A stretch of 64,000 bases of DNA from Lachnoclostridium sp. UBA5725 (GCA_002419585.1 DIGJ01000013.1:1-64000), one strand, 5' to 3'; shown: positions 1 through 8,627, counted from the stretch's first letter. Numbers and translations: made by a program. The notes: generated by a model from the sequence alone, not told the origin.

Positions 1-610
1 TGTGAAATATAGGCTTGGCGTCTGGATTGTCAGCAATTGCTTTATCGAAGGTCTTAAATACAAGCCTAATATCATTTCATCTACTAACAACAACTGAAAC
101 TGGATATCTATCATATAAATCAAAGATTGAGCTTAAATACAACTTCTTTTTCTCTCCGGGAATCCTGAATTCCGTTACATCTGTTACCCACTTTTGATTT
201 GGTACAGTTGCATAAAAATCTCTGTTTAGCTTGTTTTGAGCGATTGTTTCAGGCGTTGAAGATTTATATCTCTTCCTTTTCTTTCTGATAATTGAATGAA
301 TATTTAACTTTTTCATGATACGATGAACTCTATTCTTACTATAGTTTGTGTGATTAAAATGATTAATCCATGAAGTCATTCTGCGATAGCCCAAGATATG
401 ACTAAAACGATCATCATATTCTTTGATTAGTTCTGCCAACTTAATATTTTCCAATTCCTGTCCCGGAATCTCTCGGTGTAACCATTTATAATAAGCTGAT
501 CTCGATACTTCAAGCTGTTTACACATCCAATGAACACACCAATGTTTTGTTTCTTTGAAAAACTTTATTGCCATAAACTTCGAATCATATCGAAGTTTAC
601 CTAGCCTCAC
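1..610 (-). pseudogene. IS3 OrfB transposase (DDE integrase), interrupted by TGA
   Basis: The reading frame begins with GTG at 610, overlapping the orfA stop, and encodes the N-terminal HTH_21-like region (IKEYDDRFSHILGYRRM) followed by the start of the rve integrase core. The first catalytic Asp is in KWVTDVTEF (about residue 143). At 77-79 the frame meets TGA directly after SVVVSR. The same frame continues without a shift to base 1 as NDIRLVFKTFDKAIADN and then PIFH, which is the segment just before the second catalytic Asp of IS3 transposases. The simplest reading is a CGA (Arg) to TGA nonsense change in an otherwise intact gene. The remaining part is outside the window. Confidence 0.8.
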
Positions 611-1284
611 ATCCTTTCGAATTCTTGCACTTTTTTTAATAGTTCAGTTAACATATCCTTTTCTTCAAGCTGTCGTTTTAGACGAGCATTTTCTCTTCTA
701 AGACGCTCTAATTCATCGAGTTCAGCAGCTGATTTATGACGGCCTCGTTTGTCTGTTAATCCATCTTCACCAGTATCATCATATTTTTTGATCCACGAAT
801 ATACCTGGTTGTATGAGACACCATAGATACTTGCGGTTCCTTTATAATCACGATTATGGTTAAGACAGTATTGGACGATTTCTTTACGTTCTTCAATAGT
901 TGTTTTTCTTTTTGCGTCTGCCATATAGACCTCCCTTTTAGGATTATAATCCTTAAGTTCTCTATTGGCATTATACAACTTAACCCATCGCAATAAAATA
1001 TCAGCAGCGCTAATTTTGTATTTGGCGGCAAGATCTACTGCTGAACCAGCACCATCAAGATATTCTTCAACAAGCGTTTGTTTAAATTCTTTTGTGTAAG
1101 TATTATTACCTTTTGAAGGGTATAGCTCTGTAGGACCGTGTTCTTGATATACTCTAAGCCAGCGTTTGAAACAACCTGGAGTTCTATTATATCCGAGTTC
1201 TTGAGCTTTTGCGTGCAAAGAGTATTCTCCTTTTAAATATCCCTCTATAATCTTAATTTTTTCTTCCGGTGAATATTTTCGCAT
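607..1284 (-). CDS. IS3-family OrfA, helix-turn-helix protein
   Basis: This 225-residue protein has two or three helix-turn-helix units of the transposase_8/HTH_28 kind: YSPEEKIKIIEGYLKG near the start, then a second (TKEFKQTLVEEYLDGAGS, about residues 65-100) and a third (IEERKEIVQYCLNHNRD, about 130-180). It ends in a heptad-like coiled coil (ELERLRRENARLKRQLEEKD) typical of the IS3 OrfA leucine zipper used for multimerisation. It binds the element ends and is joined to OrfB by frameshifting. The stop overlaps the orfB GTG start. The gene is intact, unlike orfB. Confidence 0.9.
   Translation of the reverse strand: MRKYSPEEKIKIIEGYLKGEYSLHAKAQELGYNRTPGCFKRWLRVYQEHGPTELYPSKGNNTYTKEFKQTLVEEYLDGAGSAVDLAAKYKISAADILLRWVKLYNANRELKDYNPKREVYMADAKRKTTIEERKEIVQYCLNHNRDYKGTASIYGVSYNQVYSWIKKYDDTGEDGLTDKRGRHKSAAELDELERLRRENARLKRQLEEKDMLTELLKKVQEFERM
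630..637 (-). other. candidate -1 frameshift site A7G
   Basis: On the minus strand the orfA codons TTA AAA AAA GTG form an A7G slippery run about 20 nt before the orfA stop. Slipping back one base there puts ribosomes into the orfB frame, and no stop lies between this run and the orfB GTG. IS3/IS150 elements use such A-rich sites to make the OrfAB fusion transposase. Frameshifting itself is inferred. Confidence 0.6.
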
Positions 1285-1288
1285 AAAA

Positions 1289-1338
1289 ATCCCCCTTAAG
1301 CAGATTTTGGTTATTTACCTTGTCTACTTAAGGGGGAT
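1289..1338. repeat. 12-bp inverted repeat at IS end
   Basis: ATCCCCCTTAAG at 1289-1300 is the exact reverse complement of 1327-1338. It sits between the IS terminus and the orfA start codon, so it includes or adjoins the terminal repeat and would form a hairpin over the orfA leader in transcripts entering from outside, a known way to limit transposase expression. Function is inferred. Confidence 0.6.
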
Positions 1339-1344
1339 CATATC

Positions 1345-1521
1345 ACATAAGAGCTCATTCTTACTTGCTTAGAGGTTTCGCCGAATGTTTAATGCGTCTG
1401 ATTTTAAGGATAGCCCCTGTGCACCATTCGAATTTCGAAACCATAAATCCACCGCTCATCTTGCGTCACTTTTCCAAAATCCTCCCCGCATCCGTCCTAT
1501 TATGTAAATACAAATTATGGG
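1345..1521. other. non-coding stretch, relatively GC-rich, unexplained
   Basis: Between the IS end and the acetyltransferase promoter there is no convincing gene. The stretch is richer in G+C than the surrounding intergenic DNA and contains an imperfect inverted repeat: GGTTTCGCCGAATG near 1374 against CATTCG...CGAAACC near 1425-1442. It could be a degraded flank or an orphan arm of a larger structure cut by the IS insertion. The only reading frame (66 codons) has no plausible ribosome site and no recognisable sequence. Confidence 0.3.
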
Positions 1522-1550
1522 TTTACTTTTTGTATGATATTTGTTACTAT
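1522..1550 (+). promoter_or_regulatory. candidate sigma-A promoter for acetyltransferase
   Basis: TTTACT at 1522-1527 and TACTAT at 1545-1550 are separated by 17 bp, about 30 bp upstream of the start codon. The match is moderate at both boxes. Confidence 0.45.
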
Positions 1551-1580
1551 GGTTGGAAAATATAAAAAGGGAGCGAAAAT

Positions 1581-2144
1581 ATGGAATTCAAAGAGATGAA
1601 TGTTACGTTAAAAAACGGAAAGAATTGTTTGATTAGAAGTCCTAAACAAAAAGATGCAAAGGAATTATTATATCATATTATTAAGACTTGTGATGAAACG
1701 AATTATTTGTCAAGATATGGAGAAGAAATCACCTTTACGGTAGAGCAGGAGGAAGATTTCTTAAAGAATATATTGGAATCTTCGAAGGATATGATGATAT
1801 GTGTAGAGATGGATGGGAAAGTTATTGCAAATGCTGGATTTGGTCCAGTGTCGTCCTTTATGAGAAATAAGCATCGTGCAACCTTTGGTATTTCCATACA
1901 AAAAGCATACTGGAATATGGGGATTGGCTCGATTCTTATTCCAGCGATCATTGATTCGGCAAAGAAGGCTGGTTATGAGTTGTTGGAATTGGAGGTAATT
2001 GCAGAAAATAAGCGTGCGTGCCATCTATATGAAAAATATGGGTTTCAAACATATGGTACAAGACGAAACGCTTTTAAGTATAAAGACGGAACGTATGCGG
2101 ATGAATATTTAATGATGTTAGAGCTGATGGATTCACCAAAATAG
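1581..2144 (+). CDS. GNAT-family N-acetyltransferase
   Basis: A 187-residue protein with the GNAT fold: the motif A region AYWNMGIGSILIPAIID (about residues 108-125) holds the acetyl-CoA pyrophosphate-binding G-x-G turn, and LEVIAENKRACHLYEKYGF (about 139-157) is motif B. It resembles the RimJ/RimL and YesJ-like group, which acetylate protein N-termini or small amines; the substrate cannot be told. AAGGGAG at 1567-1573 supports the ATG at 1581. It lies alone between the IS and the sulfoquinovose-type cluster and has its own promoter, so there is no evidence that it belongs to that pathway. Confidence 0.85.
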   Translation: MEFKEMNVTLKNGKNCLIRSPKQKDAKELLYHIIKTCDETNYLSRYGEEITFTVEQEEDFLKNILESSKDMMICVEMDGKVIANAGFGPVSSFMRNKHRATFGISIQKAYWNMGIGSILIPAIIDSAKKAGYELLELEVIAENKRACHLYEKYGFQTYGTRRNAFKYKDGTYADEYLMMLELMDSPK

Positions 2145-2151
2145 AAAAGAG

Positions 2152-2180
2152 TTGCAATTTCCTTTTAATTAGAATATAAT
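2152..2180 (+). promoter_or_regulatory. sigma-A promoter of first SQ operon
   Basis: TTGCAA (2152-2157) and a perfect TATAAT (2175-2180) are separated by 17 bp, about 39 bp upstream of the GH31 start. A probable operator follows immediately at 2183-2197, where a bound repressor would block the initiating polymerase. Confidence 0.75.
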
Positions 2181-2182
2181 TA

Positions 2183-2197
2183 GTTAAAAGAGTTAAT
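2183..2197 (+). promoter_or_regulatory. candidate ROK operator, site 1
   Basis: GTTAAAAGAGTTAAT matches the palindromes found upstream of 5711 and 15707 (ATTAAA-AG(A/G)-TTTAAT) at 13 of 15 positions. It is less symmetric than those two. The position just after the -10 box fits repression. The regulator is inferred to be the ROK protein at 13375-14589. Confidence 0.5.
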
Positions 2198-2218
2198 CAA
2201 TAAAAATGGGGTGCTGAT

Positions 2219-4174
2219 ATGTCATATCACGAACAAAACATAGGAATCGAAGTGGGTTATGGGGAATGCACTTTTTCTATGAGTCGAGGAAGCTTTAAAA
2301 TAAAAGATAAAGTCTTTACGACGCAAAAACTGGTTCCAAGAAAGAGAAATCTTTTCAAAGACCATGAAGAACTAACGTATCAAAATAATAAAAATAAAGT
2401 GGTTTTAGCACTGGGAATTCAAGATACCAATGAAAATGAAACACAATATTCCTTTTATCCGAGGGCAGAAGAAACGATAAATCGTTACATGATTACGTTT
2501 CCAATAGATCCCACGGATCGAATTTTTGGCTGCGGTGAAATGTTCACTAAGCTAAATTTGAGAGGCGAAAAGGTAAGAGTATGGGTGGCAGAACATCAAA
2601 CAGCAAAGCGAATTAGCAGAAAAGTAGTACGGGAAAAATTACTTGGAAAAACGCCGAAGAAAGTACTTCGTTTTTCGGAATACGAAACCTATTATGCCCA
2701 ACCAACGTTTGTGATTGCTGGAAAAGAAAAACGGTACGTGCATGTTGATGGCAGCGATTATATGGAATTTGACTTTACCAGTAAAAATTCGTTTACCTTA
2801 AAGGTACATGGTAATTGCAAAATTTATATTGGCTATGCTGAAAATTTTTCGCTTCTTTCTACGAATTTATCCAATCGATTGGGTAGACAAAAGGCATTAC
2901 CAGAATGGATTTATGATGGAGCGATTCTTGGAATGCAAGGTGGAACACAGACTGTGCTAGAAAAACTTCAGAAAGCAAAAGAAGCGAATGTAGCGATTGC
3001 GGGTATCTGGTGTCAAGACTGGGAAGGCTGCCGTGTTACGAAATTTGGATACCAGTTGATGTGGAATTGGAAGTGGGATGAAGCTCTTTATCCAAATCTG
3101 GATAAAAAAATGAAGGAATGGGAGCAAGAGGGGATTCGATTCTTAGGATACATAAATCCATTTCTTGCCATTGAAAAAGAGTTGTATCAGGAAGCAAAAG
3201 AAAAGGGCTATTGTGTAAAAAACAAAGCAGGAGAGGATTATCAGGTAACGATAACAACATTTCCGGCAGCAATGGTAGACTTCACAAATCCAGATGCGTA
3301 TGAGTGGATGAAACATATTATCAAAGAGAATCTCATTGCGTTTGGATTAAAAGGATGGATGGCTGATTTTGGAGAGTATCTGCCGTGTGATAGTGTTCTA
3401 TATAGTGGTGAGGATCCCAAAAAGATTCATAACAAATGGCCTGCGATTTGGGCAAAACTCAACAAAGAAGCAATTGAAGAATCGGGTCTTGATGAGGAGA
3501 TATTCTTTTTTGCACGTGCTGGATATACAGAAAGTATAAGATATTCAAAAATGATGTGGAATGGAGACCAGCATGTTGATTGGTCCATGGATGATGGCCT
3601 ACCTTCCGTAATTCCTGCCACTTTATCACTTGCAATGAGTGGATTTGGAATCACACATAGTGATGCTGGTGGTTACACTACCATGTTTCAAATCAAACGC
3701 GAGGAAGAGCTTTTGATGCGCTGGGTAGAATTAAGTACATTTTCACCACTTCTTCGAACCCATGAGGGAAACCAACCAGGAAACAATGTTCAGTATGATA
3801 GCAATGAAAGAGTACTAAAACATTTTGCAAAGATGAGTCAAATGCATCAAAAACTTGCACCTTACCTAAAACATTACATAAAAGAGACAGAAACGTTAGG
3901 AATTCCATTGATGCGGCCGCTGTTTTATCATTATGAGGAGGAAGCGGCGTTCAATGAATCTTATGAGTATTTATTAGGAAGAGATATTTTGGTGGCGCCG
4001 GTTCTTGAAAAGGGGAAAACGGAACAAACGGTGTATCTTCCATCCGATCAGTGGATGCATATGATCACGAAAGAAATATATGCTGGAGGTAGGGTGAATG
4101 TAAAAGCTCCACTTGGTTGTCCGCCAGTATTTATTCGCTCAGACAGTCTATGGAGAAATCAATTGAACTTATAA
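2219..4174 (+). CDS. GH31 glycosidase, sulfoquinovosidase-like with altered Arg
   Basis: A 651-residue family-31 glycoside hydrolase without a signal peptide, so cytoplasmic. It aligns without gaps to the catalytic region of E. coli YihQ sulfoquinovosidase with an offset of 22: nucleophile D383 in GWMADFGEYLP, acid/base D450 in WNGDQHVDW, and the substrate-pocket residues Q240, Q266, W282 and Y486. The residue equivalent to YihQ Arg301, which grips the sulfonate, is Q279 (codon 3053-3055; FGYQLMW instead of FGKRxxW). It may therefore act on a different 6-modified glucoside, or bind the sulfonate in another way. It is the first gene of the operon with a YihO/YihP-type symporter 35 nt downstream. 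YihQ residue numbers are from memory. Confidence 0.85.
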   Translation: MSYHEQNIGIEVGYGECTFSMSRGSFKIKDKVFTTQKLVPRKRNLFKDHEELTYQNNKNKVVLALGIQDTNENETQYSFYPRAEETINRYMITFPIDPTDRIFGCGEMFTKLNLRGEKVRVWVAEHQTAKRISRKVVREKLLGKTPKKVLRFSEYETYYAQPTFVIAGKEKRYVHVDGSDYMEFDFTSKNSFTLKVHGNCKIYIGYAENFSLLSTNLSNRLGRQKALPEWIYDGAILGMQGGTQTVLEKLQKAKEANVAIAGIWCQDWEGCRVTKFGYQLMWNWKWDEALYPNLDKKMKEWEQEGIRFLGYINPFLAIEKELYQEAKEKGYCVKNKAGEDYQVTITTFPAAMVDFTNPDAYEWMKHIIKENLIAFGLKGWMADFGEYLPCDSVLYSGEDPKKIHNKWPAIWAKLNKEAIEESGLDEEIFFFARAGYTESIRYSKMMWNGDQHVDWSMDDGLPSVIPATLSLAMSGFGITHSDAGGYTTMFQIKREEELLMRWVELSTFSPLLRTHEGNQPGNNVQYDSNERVLKHFAKMSQMHQKLAPYLKHYIKETETLGIPLMRPLFYHYEEEAAFNESYEYLLGRDILVAPVLEKGKTEQTVYLPSDQWMHMITKEIYAGGRVNVKAPLGCPPVFIRSDSLWRNQLNL

Positions 4175-4209
4175 TGTAAAAAAATAGAATAGAGTGAAAG
4201 GATTTTATT

Positions 4210-5634
4210 ATGGGGGAAGCAATAACAAAATCAAATAAGAAATCAAACACGAATGGACTTTTATTTCGTGAAAAATTCGGTTATGCGCTTGGAGATACGG
4301 GAGGGGTTCTTGCATTTGGCGTAGTAAGTTCATTCTTACAAATGTATTATACCGATGTGTTACATATTTCATTAGCGAAAATTACGATTTTAATGCTTGT
4401 TGCAAGAATCTGGGATGCGATTAATGATCCAGTTTGGGGAAGATTTATTGATTCAAGAAAGCCGACGAAGTATGGAAGATTTCGTCCGTATATCTTTTGG
4501 TTGTCATTTCCGCTCGCAATCTCGTTTGTCCTGATATTTGTAAAAATCCCAGGACTTAGTGAAAATCAATATTTAATATATGCTTATATTACTTATATTT
4601 TCTATGGAATGATGTATACGGGAACAAATATCCCTTATGGTTCGCTAGCTTCTGTAATGACAGAAGATGAAGTGGAGCGCTCTAGCTTATCAGTGGCACG
4701 TTCTTTTGGAGCTGGCATTGGTTCCTTACCAGGACAGATACTCTTACCATTGTTTGTTTATTCGGTCGCAGTGGATACTGGAGTAAAATATTTAGATGCA
4801 AATAAGATGCTTGGTGCTGTAATTTTACTATCCGGTTTTGTCTTAATTATATATTTTGTGAGCTTTAAACTGGTGAAGGAACGCGTTATGCTTCCACCAA
4901 AACAGGAAATGGGAAAAATGTCCGACAGTATAAAAGCACTCCTTCGAAACAAGCCATTTATTGTGCTTTGTCTCGCTTCGATGATGTTAATTGCTTCGTC
5001 GATGTATACACAGACAATTTACAACTTTTTGTTTAAGAATTATTATAATAAACCAGAATTATTTTCCTTGGTAACGGTATTTACCTATATCCCAATGCTA
5101 GCTTTAATGCCGATCATGGGTAAATTAGTAAGAAAGTTTGGAAAGAAAGAATTGTGTGCATATGGAATGCTTTTTGCTGCAATTATTAATTTAATCATGT
5201 ATCTAATAAAAATCGATAATCCTATGCTGTTTTTGGTTTTCTGCCTGTTTGCAGGGTTTGGAATCAGCTTCTTTACATTAGAAGTGTGGGCGCTTGCTGC
5301 CGATATTATTGACTATCACGAATTGCGTACCAATCGAAGAGAAGAGGGTACTGGATTTGCATGTTTTTCCTTTTCTCGAAAATTGGGTCAGACGATTGCG
5401 GGAACAGGCGCTTCGATTGGACTTGGATTAATTGGATATAACACAGCGGCCGATGTAATCGTACAGACGGATTCGGTCATTCGTAAAATGTATGGAATTG
5501 CTACATTGGTACCAGTGGCTATGTATTTTCTAATGTATGTTTTATTAAGAGTTTTTTATCCGCTCGGTAAGAAAGAATTGGCAGATATGTCAGAGCAATT
5601 AAAGGTACAAAGAAAACAAAATCAAGCGGTATAA
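4210..5634 (+). CDS. GPH-family sugar:cation symporter (YihO/YihP/MelB-like)
   Basis: A 474-residue, roughly 12-helix major-facilitator protein of the glycoside-pentoside-hexuronide group. The family signatures are clear: KFGYALGDTGG near residue 22, and DAINDPVWGRFIDSRKPTKYGRFRPY near residues 74-99 (loop 2-3). Members import glycosides with Na+ or H+. In enterobacterial SQ clusters the importers YihO and YihP belong to this group, so SQ or its glyceryl glycoside is the likely cargo here, by context. AAAGG at 4197-4201 precedes the ATG. A second, ABC-type importer is encoded at 15.7-18.8 kb, so the locus has two uptake routes. Confidence 0.85.
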   Translation: MGEAITKSNKKSNTNGLLFREKFGYALGDTGGVLAFGVVSSFLQMYYTDVLHISLAKITILMLVARIWDAINDPVWGRFIDSRKPTKYGRFRPYIFWLSFPLAISFVLIFVKIPGLSENQYLIYAYITYIFYGMMYTGTNIPYGSLASVMTEDEVERSSLSVARSFGAGIGSLPGQILLPLFVYSVAVDTGVKYLDANKMLGAVILLSGFVLIIYFVSFKLVKERVMLPPKQEMGKMSDSIKALLRNKPFIVLCLASMMLIASSMYTQTIYNFLFKNYYNKPELFSLVTVFTYIPMLALMPIMGKLVRKFGKKELCAYGMLFAAIINLIMYLIKIDNPMLFLVFCLFAGFGISFFTLEVWALAADIIDYHELRTNRREEGTGFACFSFSRKLGQTIAGTGASIGLGLIGYNTAADVIVQTDSVIRKMYGIATLVPVAMYFLMYVLLRVFYPLGKKELADMSEQLKVQRKQNQAV

Positions 5635-5678
5635 TGCATGCCGCTGATGATAAAGGTGAGTGAAAAGCTGCTCATTTA

Positions 5679-5698
5679 ATTAAAAGGTTTAATATAAT
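5679..5698 (+). promoter_or_regulatory. palindromic operator overlapping -10 box, site 2
   Basis: ATTAAA-AGG-TTTAAT at 5679-5693 is a perfect 6-3-6 palindrome whose right half runs into TATAAT (5693-5698), a perfect -10 box. No good -35 is visible 16-18 bp upstream. A repressor bound here would cover the core promoter. The same palindrome occurs at 15601-15615, supporting one regulon. Confidence 0.6.
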
Positions 5699-5710
5699 AA
5701 GAAAGGATGT

Positions 5711-6838
5711 ATGTATATGAAACAAAAATTTAACTACTATATGCCGACCAGAATTTGCTTTGAAAATGGAATTACGAAGCAGATGAATGATTATATCAAA
5801 GGAGAACGTGTTTTAATTATATCGGATCCTTTCTTATTTGATAATGGTACTGCAACTAGAATAGGTGAAGGTTTAGTTGGGAAAAAAGTTTGCTATTTTT
5901 CAAAGATTGAGCCAAATCCTTCCTGTGAGAGCGTTGACATGGCAGCCGAAGTTGCCAGAGAGCAAAAAGCAGACTGCGTGATTGGACTTGGTGGTGGAAG
6001 TTCTTTGGATGTAGCCAAAATCGTTTCTTGTCTTGTAAGTAATGAGGGTAGCATCTATGATTATTACTCTGGAGGAAACAGAACGCTTGGAAACAGAACC
6101 GCTGAGCTGATTTGTATTCCGACAACCGCAGGTACTGGAAGTGAAGTTACAAATGTCGGCGTGTTTACGAACAAAAAGGCAGGCATTAAGATGCCGATGG
6201 TCAATGATGAGTTTTGGCCTGATTATGCAATTATAGATGGAGAACTTACTTTTACACTTCCATCAAAAGTAACAGCATCAACTGGAATGGATGCCTTTTG
6301 CCATGCGATTGAGGCATATTGGAATAAAGGTTCGATTCCTATTTGCGATATGAATGCAATGGGTGCAATGAAGCTGATTCTGGAAAACATAAAGACCGCA
6401 TATGACGAACCAAGCAATCCAACGGCAAGAGGAAATATGATTGTTGCCAGCTTAATTGCAGGAATTGCGTTCAGCCAGACAAGAACGACAGGAATTCATG
6501 CTCTTAGTTTTCCGTTGACGACGGAATTTGGAGCAAGTCATGGGACAGCATGCTCAATTACTTTGCCGGCGTTTATACGTATTAGCAAAGAAGAGGCATG
6601 GGATAAAATGAAAACATTGTCTAACTATCTTGGATTTGAAAGTATTGATTCTTTCGCAGATGCAATCGAAAATTTAATGATAAGTATGGAAATGCCAGTG
6701 CGTTTGCATGAAATTGGAGTGAAGGAAGAAGATTTATCCCATATTACAAAAGTTGGTTTAAATGCAGCAATTATACAACTGACACCGGCTGTGATGAACG
6801 AAGAAACCGTATATGCATTACTAAAATCTATTTTATAA
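5711..6838 (+). CDS. iron-containing alcohol dehydrogenase, candidate sulfolactaldehyde reductase
   Basis: A 375-residue group III dehydrogenase. The NAD(P) pocket is [12 protein letters not shown] (92-103) and [11 protein letters not shown] (138-148); the metal ligands D194, H198, H263 and H277 are all present. Relatives in organosulfonate metabolism interconvert sulfolactaldehyde and 2,3-dihydroxypropane-1-sulfonate (DHPS), and a fermenting anaerobe needs such a reductase to dispose of electrons. The specific substrate is inferred from context; 1,3-propanediol or lactaldehyde reduction are the alternatives. AAAGG at 5702-5706 fits ATG 5711; ATG 5717 is also possible. It heads a run of seven genes to 11910, mostly with short gaps. 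Confidence 0.8.
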   Translation: MYMKQKFNYYMPTRICFENGITKQMNDYIKGERVLIISDPFLFDNGTATRIGEGLVGKKVCYFSKIEPNPSCESVDMAAEVAREQKADCVIGLGGGSSLDVAKIVSCLVSNEGSIYDYYSGGNRTLGNRTAELICIPTTAGTGSEVTNVGVFTNKKAGIKMPMVNDEFWPDYAIIDGELTFTLPSKVTASTGMDAFCHAIEAYWNKGSIPICDMNAMGAMKLILENIKTAYDEPSNPTARGNMIVASLIAGIAFSQTRTTGIHALSFPLTTEFGASHGTACSITLPAFIRISKEEAWDKMKTLSNYLGFESIDSFADAIENLMISMEMPVRLHEIGVKEEDLSHITKVGLNAAIIQLTPAVMNEETVYALLKSIL

Positions 6839-6850
6839 GGAGGAGATAAT

Positions 6851-7681
6851 ATGCTGGAAAAAAAGAAGTTAGAACTAGAAGCAAAAGCAAACGAAATACG
6901 TAAATTAACCATTCAAATGATTGGAGAACTTGGAACAGGGCATATTGGTGGTGCGCTATCTTTGTGTGAAGTATTATCGGTTTTATATTTTGATACGTTA
7001 AATATTGACCCTCAAAATGCAAAAATGGAGGACCGCGACCGTTTTGTTTTGTCGAAAGGACATGGAGGCCCTGCGCTGTATGCAACGCTTGCATTAAAAG
7101 GGTTTCTTCCAATGGAGGAACTAAAGACACTGAATCGGCCAAATACAAAATTGCCAAGTCATTGTGATATGCGTTTAACAAATGGCATCGATATGTCAAC
7201 AGGTTCGCTAGGACAGGGATTTTCAGCAGCTTGTGGCATGGCAGTCGCTGCGAAGCTTGATCGCAAGGATTTATATATTTATTCCGTTATTGGAGATGGT
7301 GAGAGTCAGGAAGGACAAATCTGGGAAGCTGCTATGCTTGCAGGAAGCAGACAACTGGATAATTTTATTGCGTTTACTGATTATAACAAAATGCAACTGG
7401 ATGGCTACATTGAACAGGTAAATGGCCTAGAACCACTCAATAAAAAGTGGGAAGCATTTGGTTGGCATGTACAAAGTGTGGATGGGCACAATGTGGAACA
7501 AATCCAACATGCAATCGATAATGCAAAGAAAATAAAAGGCAAACCTTCGATGATTTTGTTAGATACAATCAAAGGTATGGGTGGATACTTCTGCGAGAAC
7601 CTGGTTGCCTCACATAATATGAATATTACAGAAGACATGTGGAAAAAAGCAGTCAATTTACTAGAAAAGGAGGAGATGTAA
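6851..7681 (+). CDS. transketolase, N-terminal (ThDP-binding) subunit
   Basis: A 276-residue protein equal to the first third of transketolase. H31 (in GTGHIGGA), H71 (KGHGGPALY) and the thiamine-diphosphate motif GDG (148-150) ending at N179 are present. With the next gene, 1 nt downstream, it forms one active enzyme that moves ketol (C2) units. In the published sulfo-transketolase pathway (subunits named SqwG and SqwH, from memory) the enzyme takes C2 from sulfofructose and then from 4-deoxy-4-sulfoerythrulose onto glyceraldehyde 3-phosphate. An ordinary pentose-phosphate role cannot be excluded from sequence alone. AAGGAGGAG at 6837-6845 is a strong ribosome site. Confidence 0.9.
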   Translation: MLEKKKLELEAKANEIRKLTIQMIGELGTGHIGGALSLCEVLSVLYFDTLNIDPQNAKMEDRDRFVLSKGHGGPALYATLALKGFLPMEELKTLNRPNTKLPSHCDMRLTNGIDMSTGSLGQGFSAACGMAVAAKLDRKDLYIYSVIGDGESQEGQIWEAAMLAGSRQLDNFIAFTDYNKMQLDGYIEQVNGLEPLNKKWEAFGWHVQSVDGHNVEQIQHAIDNAKKIKGKPSMILLDTIKGMGGYFCENLVASHNMNITEDMWKKAVNLLEKEEM

Positions 7682-7682
7682 G

Positions 7683-8627
7683 ATGGTGAAAGAAGACAGA
7701 TGGCTTAGAGAAACCTATGTTGATTTACTGATTGAAGCGGCCAAAGAAGATGAGCGAATCGTCATTTTGGAAGCGGATTTAATGAAAGCGGCTGGAACTG
7801 CTCGATTTATGGAAGCTTATCCAGAACGGACGATTAACGTAGGAATTGCAGAAGCAAATATGATAAGTGTAGCCGCTGGTATGTCAGCAATGGGCAAAAT
7901 TCCATTTACCCACACCTTTACTCCGTTTGCAACACGTCGTGCCTGCGATCAGGTAACATTATCCGTTGCCTATGCTGGACTAAATGTAAAATTAATGGGA
8001 AGTGATCCAGGTGTTACCGCAGAATTAAACGGTGGAACCCATATGAGCATGGAAGATGTATCCATCATGCGAAATATTCCTGGAATGGTAATCTATGAAC
8101 CAGTGGATTCGGCTCAGTTAAAAAGTATATTTCCTCAGATTCTAGAACATAATGGACCGGTTTATATTCGTTTACTTCGAAGAAATGCAGAACAGGTCTT
8201 TTCTGAAAACGATTCCTTTACTCTTGGCAAGGGTTTTCGAATCAAAGAAGGCAAGGGTGTCTCAATTTTCGCCACAGGTATCATGGTAGCGGATGCCATG
8301 GAAGCTGCAAAAGAACTGGAAACCATGGGAATTGATGCGGAAGTTATCAATATCCATACCATAAAACCACTGGATGAAGAACTTGTACTGGAAAGTGCGA
8401 AAAAGACAGGAGCAGTCGTTACGGCAGAAAATCACAACATAATTGGTGCACTTGGAAGTGCGGTATCCGAATATCTTGGTGAAAATTATCCAGTGCCAGT
8501 AAAGCGAGTGGGCGTTATGGACCACTTTGGTGAAGTTGGATTCACAGATTTCCTCAAAGAAAAGTATGGTTTGACAAAAGAAGCAATTGTGAAAGCAGCA
8601 GTTGAAGTAATCGAAAGAAAGAGGTAA
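7683..8627 (+). CDS. transketolase, C-terminal subunit
   Basis: A 314-residue partner of the preceding gene with the pyrimidine-binding and C-terminal domains. The catalytic Glu that activates the thiamine ring is E57 in VGIAEANM, and GGTHMSMEDVSIMR (about residues 117-130) is the conserved His-containing loop. In the region where standard subunits have a STKT-type sugar-phosphate contact this protein reads LMKAAGTAR, a difference that could fit a non-phosphorylated acceptor; that is inference. Translation is probably coupled: the ATG follows the stop of the N-subunit by 1 nt and GGAGGAG lies inside the upstream gene. Confidence 0.9.
   Translation: MVKEDRWLRETYVDLLIEAAKEDERIVILEADLMKAAGTARFMEAYPERTINVGIAEANMISVAAGMSAMGKIPFTHTFTPFATRRACDQVTLSVAYAGLNVKLMGSDPGVTAELNGGTHMSMEDVSIMRNIPGMVIYEPVDSAQLKSIFPQILEHNGPVYIRLLRRNAEQVFSENDSFTLGKGFRIKEGKGVSIFATGIMVADAMEAAKELETMGIDAEVINIHTIKPLDEELVLESAKKTGAVVTAENHNIIGALGSAVSEYLGENYPVPVKRVGVMDHFGEVGFTDFLKEKYGLTKEAIVKAAVEVIERKR

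Larger units (their letters stand above)
1..1344 (-). mobile_element. IS3-family insertion sequence, right part
   Basis: The segment carries overlapping orfA and orfB transposase genes on the minus strand, the usual IS3/IS150-group layout. The orfB end and the far terminal repeat lie beyond base 1. The visible end is probably near 1344, where the minus strand begins TGATATGATCCCCC, a TG-starting terminus as in this family; the exact boundary is inferred. Beyond it the sequence changes to unrelated intergenic DNA. Because orfB carries an in-frame stop, this copy is probably not autonomous. Confidence 0.8.

Noticed and set aside
15..197. Plus-strand open frame of 60 codons at the window start
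   Set aside because: It is the antisense of the conserved IS3 OrfB frame, which continues to base 1.
1365..1565. 66-codon open frame after the IS
   Set aside because: No ribosome site, no recognisable sequence, and it runs through the acetyltransferase promoter.
2219..4174. Calling the first GH31 a plain alpha-glucosidase
   Set aside because: Gap-free correspondence with YihQ at all catalytic and most pocket residues, and the pathway context, make the sulfoquinovosidase clade the better description, with the Arg change noted.
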